DNA from: Fusibacter_A sp965140735
GTDB lineage: Bacteria > Bacillota > Clostridia > Peptostreptococcales > Acidaminobacteraceae
Length of the DNA: 64,000 nt
Direction of reading: 5' to 3'
Assembly: GCA_965140735.1 (NCBI GenBank)
Contig: OZ223306.1
Coordinates: 744,001-808,000, forward strand
Positions 1-9,300 of this stretch are shown one piece after another; position 1 is the stretch's first letter, and every line of letters begins with the position of its first letter. A program made the translations under genes and the position numbers. The notes under the pieces are model-generated. The model was not told the origin of the DNA, searched no databases, and saw only the letters and a list, made by a program, of their open reading frames with translations.

Positions 1-1950
1 TAACTGGTAAGGTGAAAGTCCTTATATGAAAAGGCCTAGCCAGCCATCATTATCGAGTGTTGTGCATTTATCGGCGACGATAAAAGTAAAGCGTACACAG
101 AGCATTATATAGACCATAAGGGAACCACATCTCTAAAGCAAATTCAGCCACGTAAACCGTGCCTATTATAAAGATAGGAAAATGCAGATGACGACATATT
201 TAACGTTATGGAAGTCAAAACAAAGGAATCGTAAAAGGCGAGATTCTGGAGGGTCTGTCGTGGTCAAAGAACATGGTATGTATAAAGAGTGAAGATAGGA
301 ACTTGGGAGATCTTGTCGCTCCTCAAAGAGAAGCATAAATCAACCGAAAAGAAGAATATGTATAGGCGAGAAGAAGTCGGATTTCTCCATAGTACTCAGA
401 GAGTGGGAGAGCCATTTACAAGGGGAAGGGAGAAACAGGAGTATGGATCGTTCAAAGGAAACAATAGGGAACCCGAAGTAACAGGGTGGCGTAGCCATTT
501 TTCAGAATGAAAAATTCTGACCACCAGACAAGTAGGACTGGGAAAACATTTGCAAACCTCACTGAGCGGTATCGAAAGGAAAGCAACATATGAGAAAGCG
601 CATAAATTTGGAAATTTATATGGCATGCTGAATGAATGGAATCTAGCACAGAGCTGGGAGTACGTCAATAAAAGAGCGTCCCAAGGAATAGACAAGGTCA
701 GTGCAAAAACTTTTGAGAGAAACATGACAAAAGAGGTAAAAGCATTAGAATCAGATCTGAAACGTGGAAGCTATAAGGCAAATTTAATCAAACAAACACA
801 CATTCAAAAGCCAAATGGCGGTCAAAGACCACTGGGAATACCAACAGTAAGAGATAAACTTCTTCAAACAACCTGTAGCAAAATACTGGAAGCGATATAT
901 GAACCAAAATTCCATGATTTCAGATATGGATATAGGAAAGGCAGAGGCGCCAAAGATGCAGTAAAGCGTCTTGGTAAAGCGCTAAACTTTGGGAAATACA
1001 GCTACGTAGTAGAAGCAGATATCAAGGGATATTTTGAAAATATAGACCATGAAAAACTTGTAGAAATGCTTTCCCACGACATAGCAGACAAAGCGTTCAT
1101 CCATCTCATAAAGAAATGGCTAAAAGCAGGGATAATGAAAGAAGATGGCATAATAGAAAAGCCATACAAAGGGACTCCGCAAGGTGGCGTGATTAGTCCA
1201 ATACTAGCGAATATATATCTTCATTATATATTGGACCTATGGTTTGAAAAAGCAGTAAAAAGACAGCTAGAGGGAGAAAGTACACTAATAGCTTATGCCG
1301 ATGATTTTGTATGTGCATTTAGATACAGGAAAGATGCAGAGCGATTTATGAAAGGTTTAGAGCAAAGGTTAGAGAAATTTGGACTGAAGCTATCGAAAGA
1401 AAAGACAAAGTTATTAAGATTCAGCAGATTCAGTAAGGCAGAGAATGAAAAATTTGACTTTTTAGGATTCACATACAGTTGGGTTGTATCGAAAAAAGGA
1501 AAAGACATCATAAGATACACAACTAGTAAAAGTAAATTCAAATCATCCGTACAAAAGATCAAGTTATGGATCAAAGAAAATAGAAATAATCGACTTCTCA
1601 ATATCATAAAATCCTTAAACATTAAGTTAAAAGGCTATTATAATTATTATGGAATAATAGGAAATTACAAAATGCTTGAGAAAATGGATTTGATCGTAAA
1701 GCGGTTACTGTTTAAATGGATGAACCGAAGAAGTCAAAGGAAAAGCTTTAACTGGACAAGCTTCAATAAACTCATACGTGACAAATATAAAATCCAAAAA
1801 CCGTTCATAGAAAAAGATAATGGACAAATCCAAATTCAAATATGAGCAAGAATGTGGAGTAGAGATATACAACTGAAGAGCCCGGTGCGGTAGTTCCGCA
1901 CGCCAGGATCTTTGCCAGGGGCGACGGGTAACCGTCGGCTCTATGGTGAC
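1..1950 (+). mobile_element. Group II intron, 5' end outside the window
   Basis: A retrotransposing ribozyme with its own intron-encoded protein at 550-1845. The first 549 bases carry no convincing gene and look like domain I-IV RNA. Downstream of the protein, a domain V-like hairpin (about 1877-1912, with a GTGCGG/CCGCAC distal stem) is followed by a domain VI-like hairpin (about 1913-1948, GTAA loop at 1927-1930). In domain VI, A1943 is in position to be the bulged branch-point A, seven bases before a terminal AC at 1949-1950, which fits the AY 3' end rule. The 3' exon starts with TGAGAAAAAATTT and the next gene's ribosome binding site follows. The intron protein lacks an HNH endonuclease domain, as is usual for class C and some other bacterial lineages. 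The 5' GUGYG end is not visible. The exact 3' boundary is inferred. Confidence 0.85.
550..1845 (+). CDS. Group II intron reverse transcriptase/maturase
   Basis: Intron-encoded protein of 431 aa that would splice the intron RNA and reverse-transcribe it at new targets. The TTG start is supported by the N-terminus MQTSLSGI, a typical beginning for this family. Reverse transcriptase blocks are visible: QRPLGIPTVRDKLLQ, the domain with VEADIKGYFENIDH (first catalytic Asp), the block GTPQGGVISPILANIYL, and the catalytic YADD near residue 245. The C-terminal group II maturase domain (LKGYYNYYGI) is present. There is no HNH endonuclease domain. The length is usual for endonuclease-lacking members and the frame is intact, so the element may still be active. 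Confidence 0.95.
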   Translation: MQTSLSGIERKATYEKAHKFGNLYGMLNEWNLAQSWEYVNKRASQGIDKVSAKTFERNMTKEVKALESDLKRGSYKANLIKQTHIQKPNGGQRPLGIPTVRDKLLQTTCSKILEAIYEPKFHDFRYGYRKGRGAKDAVKRLGKALNFGKYSYVVEADIKGYFENIDHEKLVEMLSHDIADKAFIHLIKKWLKAGIMKEDGIIEKPYKGTPQGGVISPILANIYLHYILDLWFEKAVKRQLEGESTLIAYADDFVCAFRYRKDAERFMKGLEQRLEKFGLKLSKEKTKLLRFSRFSKAENEKFDFLGFTYSWVVSKKGKDIIRYTTSKSKFKSSVQKIKLWIKENRNNRLLNIIKSLNIKLKGYYNYYGIIGNYKMLEKMDLIVKRLLFKWMNRRSQRKSFNWTSFNKLIRDKYKIQKPFIEKDNGQIQIQI

Positions 1951-1980
1951 TGAGAAAAAATTTATTTTAGGAGGAAATAC

Positions 1981-2856
1981 ATGAACACGATTCTATCAGA
2001 TATAGCATCTTATATTACAATGTACGAATTTTTTAAAAAAAAGCATGATAATAATATTTACAATATCACTATTAATTACAATTTGATAGAATTTAAAAGC
2101 AAAGAAAATGGCAAACTGTCACATGATGTCATAGATAGAATAAAATTTATATTCAGATTACATGATATTTCCGATGTTGAAGTAAATGATTTTACAGAAG
2201 GAAAATTTAACTTAACTTTGGGCGTTTTTAGCAATAATGAACGGTTAATAGATGTTGTTGATAAAAACCTGATAGAATATTTGGCGAGCAAATTTGGTGT
2301 GAACTATGATTGGCTATGTGGGATAAGTAATAGGATATATTCAAAATATTATGATGGTGATAATCTAGGAAGCATATTCAACCGAATAGAAAGTGTGAAA
2401 AATCAGTATGGAAATGTAGAGATGTTTTGTCTAAAAAGTAATGAAAATCTTTTGAATTCAAGGGCGAGCGATTTTAGAAGTGATAATGAATTGTTCTTTT
2501 TCTTTAGATATCCAGTTGCAAAATATTCTGATAGAACAATATGGATTTATGAACCGATTTCGACTAGATACAGTTGGCACGATAAAAAACTTCGAATTTT
2601 GGCAAAATCTATTATATTATATTGTAAAAATAATAAGATAATTACAAAAGGAATAAGTACTAATCCAGATATCTTTTATCTAGCGTTTATAGGTGAGTGC
2701 TTTTATTCATTTAAAAACGAAATTATTGGCTCGGAAGATTGGTTACCTGTAAGCTACCTAAGTAGTTCTTCAGCTCCACAAGTAGAAGTTGAAGAGCTGG
2801 TAGATGTAAAATCCGAATATGATTTTATAATAAATAATTGGAGTTTATGGAAATAA
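1981..2856 (+). CDS. Hypothetical protein
   Basis: A 291-aa protein I do not recognise. It starts at an ATG preceded by a strong TTAGGAGG site and begins 30 bases after the predicted 3' end of the group II intron, so the intron sits in its leader and may separate it from its old promoter. It has no signal peptide or clear membrane segment and is rich in Asn, Asp, Ile, Lys and aromatic residues. The low GC resembles horizontally acquired genes. A factor-independent terminator follows at 2891-2929. No function is proposed. Confidence 0.7.
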   Translation: MNTILSDIASYITMYEFFKKKHDNNIYNITINYNLIEFKSKENGKLSHDVIDRIKFIFRLHDISDVEVNDFTEGKFNLTLGVFSNNERLIDVVDKNLIEYLASKFGVNYDWLCGISNRIYSKYYDGDNLGSIFNRIESVKNQYGNVEMFCLKSNENLLNSRASDFRSDNELFFFFRYPVAKYSDRTIWIYEPISTRYSWHDKKLRILAKSIILYCKNNKIITKGISTNPDIFYLAFIGECFYSFKNEIIGSEDWLPVSYLSSSSAPQVEVEELVDVKSEYDFIINNWSLWK

Positions 2857-2890
2857 TAGATTCCATCTCATAATACGCCAATTATTCGAA

Positions 2891-2929
2891 ATTCATCTGA
2901 TATCACGGAAGATGCAGATGGATTTTTTT
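2891..2929 (+). terminator. Rho-independent terminator
   Basis: Stem ATTCATCTG (2891-2899) pairs with CAGATGGAT (2915-2923) with one G-U pair, followed directly by a run of seven T. It ends the transcript of the 291-aa gene. Confidence 0.7.
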
Positions 2930-3090
2930 ATGAGTAGTGTGGAAGGAGATAACAAATAAGTGTCGAATTAAATATAGGGTAGACGCATATCCTACGCCAC
3001 TTTTACCCTAAAGGTCAAAAGGAAGAACTTCGGTAATCACGAGAACATTGGGCAAAATCTTGTTTTAAATAACAAAAGACAGGGGAAAAT

Positions 3091-3453
3091 ATGATTCAAC
3101 ATATTATAAAAGAGAAAAAGAAACTGTGGATTATCATTGCATATATTATAGTATCAGCATTAATTTATGGTCTATTTTTTAACAAATTTTCTAAAACTGA
3201 ATTTCTTGGAGTATTTATATTATTTTCAGTTGGTATGGTTATTAAATTTCTCATGGTTTTGTTGCCATTCATTGTAATTGAAGATAAAATTACATATCGT
3301 CCTAAATGGTCAAGGAGACTATTGAGATTATCTGCTTTATTTTTAACATCTTTGGCATATATTTGGTTATTTGATTTATTAATTTTGTACTGTAACTATT
3401 TTATACTGTGGCTTGCATTTGGAAAAAGAGAGTTTAATGAAGAACTAAATTAA
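3091..3453 (+). CDS. Small integral membrane protein
   Basis: A 120-aa very hydrophobic protein with about three to four membrane segments (residues about 12-30, 38-62 and 83-112). AGGGG lies eight bases before the ATG. It ends in a short charged tail (GKREFNEELN). I recognise no family. It stands alone between the 2891-2929 terminator and an AT-rich spacer (3454-3716), which holds a TATAAT box at 3560-3565 and a weak 7-bp hairpin at 3623-3643. Confidence 0.55.
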   Translation: MIQHIIKEKKKLWIIIAYIIVSALIYGLFFNKFSKTEFLGVFILFSVGMVIKFLMVLLPFIVIEDKITYRPKWSRRLLRLSALFLTSLAYIWLFDLLILYCNYFILWLAFGKREFNEELN

Positions 3454-3716
3454 ATTGAAAATAGAGAACAAGATATCGCCTAAACTTTTACAAACAATAT
3501 AAAAATCATAATCTAAACAAAATGCAACTCTCTGTCTCAAATTTCAAGTGATTATATGGTATAATGATCCTAATGACAAATGCAAATTTAAAAAGAATTT
3601 TGAGATTTTTTCTTTCAATTATACACCTCAAACACTGGGGTGTTCTTTATACCAAAAGCACTTCAAATAGCATTAGAAAATAGTCTGAAATGATTTAAAA
3701 AATAGATAGGAGCATT

Positions 3717-4049
3717 ATGAGTAACGCGTTAAGAGATTTCATGCACCATAAAATGGTGCTCTTGCCTCAAGGAGAAGAAACTATACGAAAATACCGTGAT
3801 GAAACCAAATGGATAAGTTCAAACTATGGCATGAGCATTCTAAGTAGTGGTAAAAACCAGTCGGAAACCATAGAAAAATGTGATATTACTGCATTTTATA
3901 TGTCTAAATACCCTGTTACTAACGAACTCTATGATTCGATTATGCAATCATCTGATGCAAACAATGCCTATGCGAAGTACCCTAAAGTGAATATTTCATG
4001 GGTTGATACCATAAAATTCTGTAATGTGATATCGGCCACAGACCATTAA
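3717..4049 (+). pseudogene. Truncated formylglycine-generating enzyme (FGE-sulfatase/SUMF1) domain fragment
   Basis: A 110-aa frame. Residues about 54-105 match the start of an FGE-sulfatase domain: FYMSKYPVTNELYDSIM, a short insert, then YPKVNISWVDTIKFCNVIS. Family domains run for over 200 residues and carry their Trp/Arg/Cys-rich core further on. Here the frame stops right after the first helix, and the missing part is not seen in the next bases. The likeliest reading is a remnant of a longer gene. A truncated but expressed protein cannot be excluded, as an AGGAG-like site precedes the ATG. Confidence 0.6.
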
Positions 4050-4068
4050 ACAAAAGGAGTATAGAGAA

Positions 4069-4485
4069 ATGAAACGAGTAACAGGCATTGGCGGTATCTT
4101 CTTTAAAAGTGATGATCCCCAAAAAATGAATGATTGGTACAAGCGTCACCTTGGCATGGACACCAGTGAGTATGGCACAAGCTTCGAGTGGATTGAAAGG
4201 TCTGACGTGAACAAAACTGGCATGACACAGTGGGCCACTTTTGACGATAGCACAGACTATTTTAATCCTTCCTCAAAGGATTTCATGATTAACTACCGCG
4301 TTGAAAATTTAGAGGCCTTAGCCGAAATGTTGAAGAACGAAGGCGTCGTCATACTAGATGAGATTGAGACCTATGATTATGGCAAATTTCTTCATATTCT
4401 TGACATTGAGGGCAACAAAATTGAGCTATGGGAACCTATTGATGAACCATCCAATAAAACTGAAAGTACGGAGATCAAGCCATGA
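4069..4485 (+). CDS. VOC-family (glyoxalase/bleomycin-resistance fold) protein
   Basis: A 138-aa single-module vicinal-oxygen-chelate protein. The family pattern is clear: an N-terminal strand with FFKSDDPQKMNDWYKRHLGM, a middle YRVENLEALAEMLKNEGV helix, and a C-terminal DIEGNKIELWEP metal-site strand in which the Glu of IELWEP is the usual ligand. The substrate cannot be told; related proteins include lactoylglutathione lyase-like enzymes and resistance proteins. AAAGGAG precedes the ATG. Its stop overlaps the next start (ATGA at 4482-4485), so the two genes are co-translated. Confidence 0.8.
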   Translation: MKRVTGIGGIFFKSDDPQKMNDWYKRHLGMDTSEYGTSFEWIERSDVNKTGMTQWATFDDSTDYFNPSSKDFMINYRVENLEALAEMLKNEGVVILDEIETYDYGKFLHILDIEGNKIELWEPIDEPSNKTESTEIKP

Positions 4486-4787
4486 TGCTTGATGATAAAG
4501 AATTTCAAAAATCGATCTACAGAAAGATTTCAAGGCTAGAAGAACAAATTCCCATAGCAAATATACTGACTGTTCTATTAATTCCAATGCTTGTCATGAT
4601 CTTACTCTTTCTAAAAGAAGGCTCGTTGACGTCTAAAATCGCAGAGTTCATTTGGTTAGCCTTGTTAATTGTGGATGTGATATTTAACGCCTTTATAAAA
4701 GTATGTCCCTACTGCAACAGATCACTAAGCAAGTTCATCAAAATGCCACACAATTGCCCCTATTGCAATGTTCGGTTAAAGCCCTAA
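4482..4787 (+). CDS. Small membrane protein with C-terminal zinc ribbon
   Basis: A 101-aa protein with two membrane segments (residues about 27-44 and 52-72), followed by a paired CPYC...CPYC zinc-ribbon knuckle (residues about 74-96). It overlaps the VOC gene by four bases; a second ATG lies directly after at 4485. No specific function is known to me. The zinc ribbon faces whichever side the C-terminus occupies, probably the cytoplasm. Confidence 0.65.
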   Translation: MMLDDKEFQKSIYRKISRLEEQIPIANILTVLLIPMLVMILLFLKEGSLTSKIAEFIWLALLIVDVIFNAFIKVCPYCNRSLSKFIKMPHNCPYCNVRLKP

Positions 4788-4805
4788 CAATAAGAACATT
4801 TTTTT
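4767..4805 (+). terminator. Rho-independent terminator overlapping the gene end
   Basis: AATGTTC (4767-4773) pairs with GAACATT (4794-4800), with an inner GGTTA/TAAC pairing, and is followed by a T run to 4805. The left arm lies within the 3' end of the zinc-ribbon gene. Confidence 0.6.
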
Positions 4806-4844
4806 AATTATAAGACTATTCTGATATGCTTTTACGATCTCCAT

Positions 4845-4912
4845 AGCGGTTTCTTTACATCAGGACTATGATCTTTAATGATCTTAATCCACTATATGTA
4901 TAAGAGACCGCT
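4845..4912. repeat. Imperfect inverted repeat before dgt
   Basis: Left arm AGCGGTTTCTTTACAT (4845-4860) and right arm ATGTATAAGAGACCGCT (4896-4912) are near-perfect inverted copies around a 35-base spacer. The right arm is followed by TTTT. It could be a long terminator-like hairpin or a small mobile-element remnant. Confidence 0.5.
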
Positions 4913-5000
4913 TTTAATATATAATAGTACAATTTTTTGATACGTCATCAAAACTTAACAATCTTTTAAACAAAAAATAGAGGATTTAAGGGTATAAATG

Positions 5001-5006
5001 TATAAT
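5001..5006 (+). promoter_or_regulatory. Possible -10 box for dgt-dnaG-rpoD
   Basis: A perfect TATAAT 71 bases before the dgt start. No good TTGACA box lies 16-18 bases upstream, so the assignment is weak. Confidence 0.3.
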
Positions 5007-5076
5007 ACATACTTATAGAATATCGAATTAATCATAATATTGATTTTAATATTTCATTTTAGAAGGTGGTGACAAC

Positions 5077-6090
5077 ATGATCAAATTAAGAGAAGAGCAT
5101 GAAAAACTTGAACATATTCAACTGGATTCTAGAGCAATGAAAGTTTCTGATTCAAAAGGAAGACGGTTAGATGAAGAACAGTGTCCTATAAGAACAGACT
5201 ACCAAAGAGACCGTGATCGCATTACACATTCTAAAGCTTTTAGACGATTAAAGCATAAAACTCAAGTTTTCTTATCACCTGAGGGAGATCATTATAGAAC
5301 GCGCTTGACACATACACTTGAAGTTTCACAAATTTCAAGAACCATTGCAGCTGCCCTTAATTATAATATTGTTCTCACTGAAGCAATAGCGCTTGGACAT
5401 GATCTTGGACATACTCCATTTGGTCATTGTGGTGAGGAAAGGCTAAATAAAATACATCCCACTGGCTTTAAACACAACGAACAAAGCCTTCGGGTTGTTG
5501 ATTTTTTAGAACGCAGAAATAACAGTACCTTTGGACTCAATTTGACATCTGAGGTGAGAGATGGTATTTTAAATCACAATGGTCCGAATTTGCCTGCGAC
5601 ACTTGAAGGACAAATCGTAAAAATATGTGATCGAATCGCATACCTTAACCACGACATCGATGACGCCATTAGAGCTGGTGTCCTTAAAGAATCCGAAATT
5701 CCAAAGGAATTTTTATTATCTCTAGGGGAGACTCATGGTAAACGAATCAACACACTGATAATGGATCTTATTGAAAACAGCTATGAGAAAGATATCATCG
5801 CAATGAGTGCGGAAAAGCAAGAGGCCTTTAATAGACTTCGCAAATTTATGTTTGAACACGTTTATCTTAATAAAGAAGCTAAAAAAGAAGAGGCTCGTGC
5901 GGAATCGATAGTGGAGTCCCTTTATAATTATTATATTCAAAATCCAGATCGAATGCCCGAAGAACGCGTTGAGGATTATCATAGAAGTGAAGGGCTTGAA
6001 GCGATTAAGGATTATGTGGCTAGTATGTCGGATCGCTATGCGGTAAACATCTATAAGGAAATTTTCATTCCTAAATTTTGGCTCTATTAG
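5077..6090 (+). CDS. dgt: Deoxyguanosinetriphosphate triphosphohydrolase-like protein (HD superfamily)
   Basis: A 337-aa HD-domain dNTPase that hydrolyses dNTPs to the nucleoside and triphosphate, helping set the dNTP pool. The HD metal site is visible: RLTHTLEVSQI supplies the first His, GHDLGHTPFGHCGE the HD pair, and a later FKHNEQSLRV and NHDIDDAIRAG supply further conserved residues. The length matches the short family members. A good site (AGAAGGTGGTG) precedes the ATG. It is followed by dnaG and rpoD, the usual order in Clostridia. Confidence 0.93.
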   Translation: MIKLREEHEKLEHIQLDSRAMKVSDSKGRRLDEEQCPIRTDYQRDRDRITHSKAFRRLKHKTQVFLSPEGDHYRTRLTHTLEVSQISRTIAAALNYNIVLTEAIALGHDLGHTPFGHCGEERLNKIHPTGFKHNEQSLRVVDFLERRNNSTFGLNLTSEVRDGILNHNGPNLPATLEGQIVKICDRIAYLNHDIDDAIRAGVLKESEIPKEFLLSLGETHGKRINTLIMDLIENSYEKDIIAMSAEKQEAFNRLRKFMFEHVYLNKEAKKEEARAESIVESLYNYYIQNPDRMPEERVEDYHRSEGLEAIKDYVASMSDRYAVNIYKEIFIPKFWLY

Positions 6091-6217
6091 ATAGGGCTTC
6101 TAAAATTTCACATAAAGAAAAAATTTCTTGTTAAAGTTTATTAATATTAAAAGGATTTAATCATTTGATGTCGAATAGTTAAAAAGAGAATGATTTACTA
6201 TAAAGAAAGGGAAATGG

Positions 6218-8014
6218 ATGAGCGGCAGATATGAAAACAATATCTTTGATGTGATCCTTGAAAATATCAACATCATAGATGTCATCTCTAGCTATATAAC
6301 AGTTGAGAGATCTGGTAAAAACCATAAAGCATTGTGTCCATTTCATCATGAGAAAACAGCTTCTTTTATTATATCTGAAGATAAGCAACTTTATCATTGC
6401 TTTGGTTGTGGTGCAGCAGGGAATGCGATCAATTTTGTCATGAACTATGAAAACTTAGATTATATTGATGCAGTTGAACAACTTGCCGATAAATATAATA
6501 TTGATATTTCAAAGTTCCGAAAAGGCAATGATCAAAAAAGTTCTAGCTATTATACACAGTTTTATGATATATTAAGAGATGCGGCAATTTATTATTATAA
6601 GAATTTACGCACAAGTGATGAAGCAATGCAATACCTTCAAAAACGTAACATTGATTTTGAAGTCATAAAACAATTTGGAATAGGGTTTTCAAATGATGCA
6701 TGGCAAGATACAATCGGTCAGCTTTCAAAAAAGTATGACATTAAAAGCCTTGAAAAGGTTGGATTGGTCATCCAAGGCAAAGATGGAAAACGCTATTACG
6801 ATCGTTTTAGAAACCGAATCATGTTCCCAATCATCAATCCAAAAGGAAAAGTCATTGGATTTGGTGGTCGAGTTATGGACGATTCGTTACCAAAGTATTT
6901 AAATTCTCCAGAAACGGAGATTTTTAATAAGAGTAAGACATTGTATGGCCTTAATCTTGCAAAGAACGCTTTACAAGATAAAAAGCAACTGATTATTGCA
7001 GAAGGTTATATGGACGTCATCGCACTTCATGTTAACGGCTTTACGAACGCTGTGGCAACACTTGGGACTGCACTCACAAAAGAACATGGCCGATTGATGC
7101 GTCGCTATGCAGATGAAGTTATCATCTGTTACGATTCAGATATCGCTGGACAAAAGGCGAGTTTAAGAAGTCTAGAAGTTTTACACGGTGTCATCGAAAA
7201 GGTCCGTATCGTCGTATTAGGTGAAAATCTTGATCCTGATGATTACCTTAAAAAATACGGTATAGAGCGTTTTCAAGCCAAACTTGATCAAGCAATGACT
7301 GCGACTGAGTATAGGCTCAATCATTTAAAGCAAGGGTTTAATCTCAATAATGAGCAAGAAAAAATTGAGTTCCTGTCAAAAGCAGTTGTTGTCATCGGTG
7401 AACTTAGCAATGAATTTGAGAAGAATCTCCATATTGAACGGCTGAGTGATGAACTCAACGTCAATTATGATCTTGTTGCTAAAGAAGTGTATAAGGAGAA
7501 TTACAATGACAGGAGTCATTATGGCTTCTCAGGTGATCAAAAGAAAAAAGAGGCTGTAAAACTCACAACGGATCGGAACAAACATTTAGAAAATCAATTG
7601 ATTGCATTTTACATTCATAAGTTTGTCCTTTTGAATGATGACCAAAAAAAATTGATTCAGCAATTTCAGTTTTCAGAAGGTACTCAAGATATCATTGATT
7701 ACATTATTTATTATTTTTCGATACATGATACTTTTTCAAAACAGGAAATCATTGAAAATGCTGATATCACCATCTCAACAGCACTTATTGAAATATTGGA
7801 CAGTTATATTGATGAAGTAGAAGAAATTAACATAGATAATGTGCTTAACAACATACTCATAAAAAATATTGATGAAGAATTAAACCTCATTCAATTAAAG
7901 TTAAAGACACAATTTAGTCAAGAAGTACGGGACGAATGGAAAAGACTAATCGATCTAAAAAACACCATCTTACAAAAGGTAGAAAAAAAGACGAATTTTA
8001 AAGTTAAAGAATAA
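6218..8014 (+). CDS. dnaG: DNA primase
   Basis: A 598-aa replicative primase that makes RNA primers at the fork with the DnaB helicase. The N-terminal zinc-binding domain is seen as CPFHHEKT...YHCFGCGAAGN (residues about 41-67). It is followed by the RNA polymerase basic domain (RFRNRIMFPI, then IGFGGRVM). The TOPRIM domain holds EGYMDVIA (residues about 265-272) and the metal-binding DSDIAGQKA. The C-terminal roughly 150 residues are diverged, as is normal for the helicase-interaction domain. An out-of-frame ATG at 6213 is ignored; the ATG at 6218 follows AAAGG. Confidence 0.97.
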   Translation: MSGRYENNIFDVILENINIIDVISSYITVERSGKNHKALCPFHHEKTASFIISEDKQLYHCFGCGAAGNAINFVMNYENLDYIDAVEQLADKYNIDISKFRKGNDQKSSSYYTQFYDILRDAAIYYYKNLRTSDEAMQYLQKRNIDFEVIKQFGIGFSNDAWQDTIGQLSKKYDIKSLEKVGLVIQGKDGKRYYDRFRNRIMFPIINPKGKVIGFGGRVMDDSLPKYLNSPETEIFNKSKTLYGLNLAKNALQDKKQLIIAEGYMDVIALHVNGFTNAVATLGTALTKEHGRLMRRYADEVIICYDSDIAGQKASLRSLEVLHGVIEKVRIVVLGENLDPDDYLKKYGIERFQAKLDQAMTATEYRLNHLKQGFNLNNEQEKIEFLSKAVVVIGELSNEFEKNLHIERLSDELNVNYDLVAKEVYKENYNDRSHYGFSGDQKKKEAVKLTTDRNKHLENQLIAFYIHKFVLLNDDQKKLIQQFQFSEGTQDIIDYIIYYFSIHDTFSKQEIIENADITISTALIEILDSYIDEVEEINIDNVLNNILIKNIDEELNLIQLKLKTQFSQEVRDEWKRLIDLKNTILQKVEKKTNFKVKE

Positions 8015-8041
8015 GAAAAATAGTGAAAGGAGGCACTTCAA

Positions 8042-9244
8042 TTGAACAGTAAATTGAATGCCAAGCACAAAGAAACCATAAAAGGGTTAATCAAAAAAGG
8101 AAAAAAACAAGGGACACTCACTTACAAGGAAATTCAAGATAAGCTCGCTCAGTTTGAACTGGATAAAGATCAAATTGAAGAGGTCTTTGAAGCATTTAAC
8201 GATATGAATATCTCTGTTATTACAGATTCTGACGATGAAGATGATGATGACGATGATGAAGATATTGATCTTGATGAAATCGATCTAGAAGACCTTGAAG
8301 AAATTGAAACACTTGATGACTTAGAAGACCTTGAAGATCTTGATAAAATCAAAGATGATGATGAAGAGGAAGAGGAAGAAGAAATCAAAATCGACTTATC
8401 TTTACCTAAAGGCATCAATATTGATGACCCAGTTCGAATGTACCTCAAAGAAATTGGTGAAGTTGCTTTACTTTCAAGCGAAGAGGAAGTAGACCTTGCA
8501 AAGCGTATGGAAAAAGGCGATGAAGATGCTAAAAAGAAACTTTGTGAAGCCAATTTACGTCTTGTTGTGAGTATTGCTAAGAAGTACGTTGGAAGAGGCA
8601 TGTTATTCCTTGATCTTATTCAAGAAGGTAATTTAGGTCTTATTAAAGCTGTTGAAAAGTTTGACTGGACAAAGGGCTTTAAATTCTCTACTTATGCAAC
8701 TTGGTGGATTAGACAAGCAATAACACGTGCTATTGCCGATCAAGCGAGAACAATTCGTATTCCAGTGCATATGGTTGAAACGATTAACAAGCTGATTCGT
8801 GTTCAAAGACAATTACTTCAAGAACTTGGAAGAGAACCTATTCCAGAAGAAATTGCAAAAGAAATGGATATGCCTGTCGAAAAAGTTAGAGAGATTTTAA
8901 AAATCGCTCAAGAACCTGTATCACTTGAAACGCCAATAGGTGAAGAAGAAGATTCACATCTTGGAGACTTTATTCCGGATAACGATGCGCCTGCACCTGC
9001 TGATGCAGCTGCTTTCTCAATGTTAAAAGAACAACTTATGGAAGTTTTAGAGACGTTAACGCCAAGAGAACAAAAAGTACTTAAGCTTAGATTTGGACTT
9101 GAAGATGGACGTGCTAGAACACTTGAAGAAGTCGGTAAAGAGTTCGATGTAACACGTGAAAGAATCAGACAGATTGAAGCAAAAGCACTTAGAAAGTTAA
9201 AACATCCAAGTAGAAGTAAAAAGCTTAAGGATTATTTAGAATAA
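8042..9244 (+). CDS. rpoD: RNA polymerase primary sigma factor RpoD (SigA)
   Basis: The vegetative sigma factor, 400 aa, starting at a TTG eight bases after AAAGGAGG. Order: sigma 1.1-like N-terminus (residues 1-55), a long Asp/Glu-rich tract (about 61-115), region 1.2 (DPVRMYLKEIGEV), region 2 (DLIQEGNLGLIKAVEKFD and YATWWIRQAI for -10 recognition and melting), region 3, and region 4 with LTPREQKVLKLRFGL and the VTRERIRQIEAKALRKL helix-turn-helix for -35 recognition. The acidic tract is exaggerated but typical of clostridial RpoD. A strong terminator follows at 9267-9293. Confidence 0.97.
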   Translation: MNSKLNAKHKETIKGLIKKGKKQGTLTYKEIQDKLAQFELDKDQIEEVFEAFNDMNISVITDSDDEDDDDDDEDIDLDEIDLEDLEEIETLDDLEDLEDLDKIKDDDEEEEEEEIKIDLSLPKGINIDDPVRMYLKEIGEVALLSSEEEVDLAKRMEKGDEDAKKKLCEANLRLVVSIAKKYVGRGMLFLDLIQEGNLGLIKAVEKFDWTKGFKFSTYATWWIRQAITRAIADQARTIRIPVHMVETINKLIRVQRQLLQELGREPIPEEIAKEMDMPVEKVREILKIAQEPVSLETPIGEEEDSHLGDFIPDNDAPAPADAAAFSMLKEQLMEVLETLTPREQKVLKLRFGLEDGRARTLEEVGKEFDVTRERIRQIEAKALRKLKHPSRSKKLKDYLE

Positions 9245-9266
9245 GCACACAAAATGAGTCTCATAA

Positions 9267-9293
9267 AGAATTCGCTTAAGCGGATTCTTTTTT
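9267..9293 (+). terminator. rpoD terminator
   Basis: AGAATTCGC (9267-9275) pairs with GCGGATTCT (9280-9288) with a TTAA loop and one mismatch/wobble, followed by six T. Confidence 0.85.
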
Positions 9294-9300
9294 GATTAAA

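Noticed and set aside
289..510. Short frame in the intron 5' part
   Set aside because: It lies in the ribozyme RNA region, has a poor ribosome binding site and no protein-like pattern.
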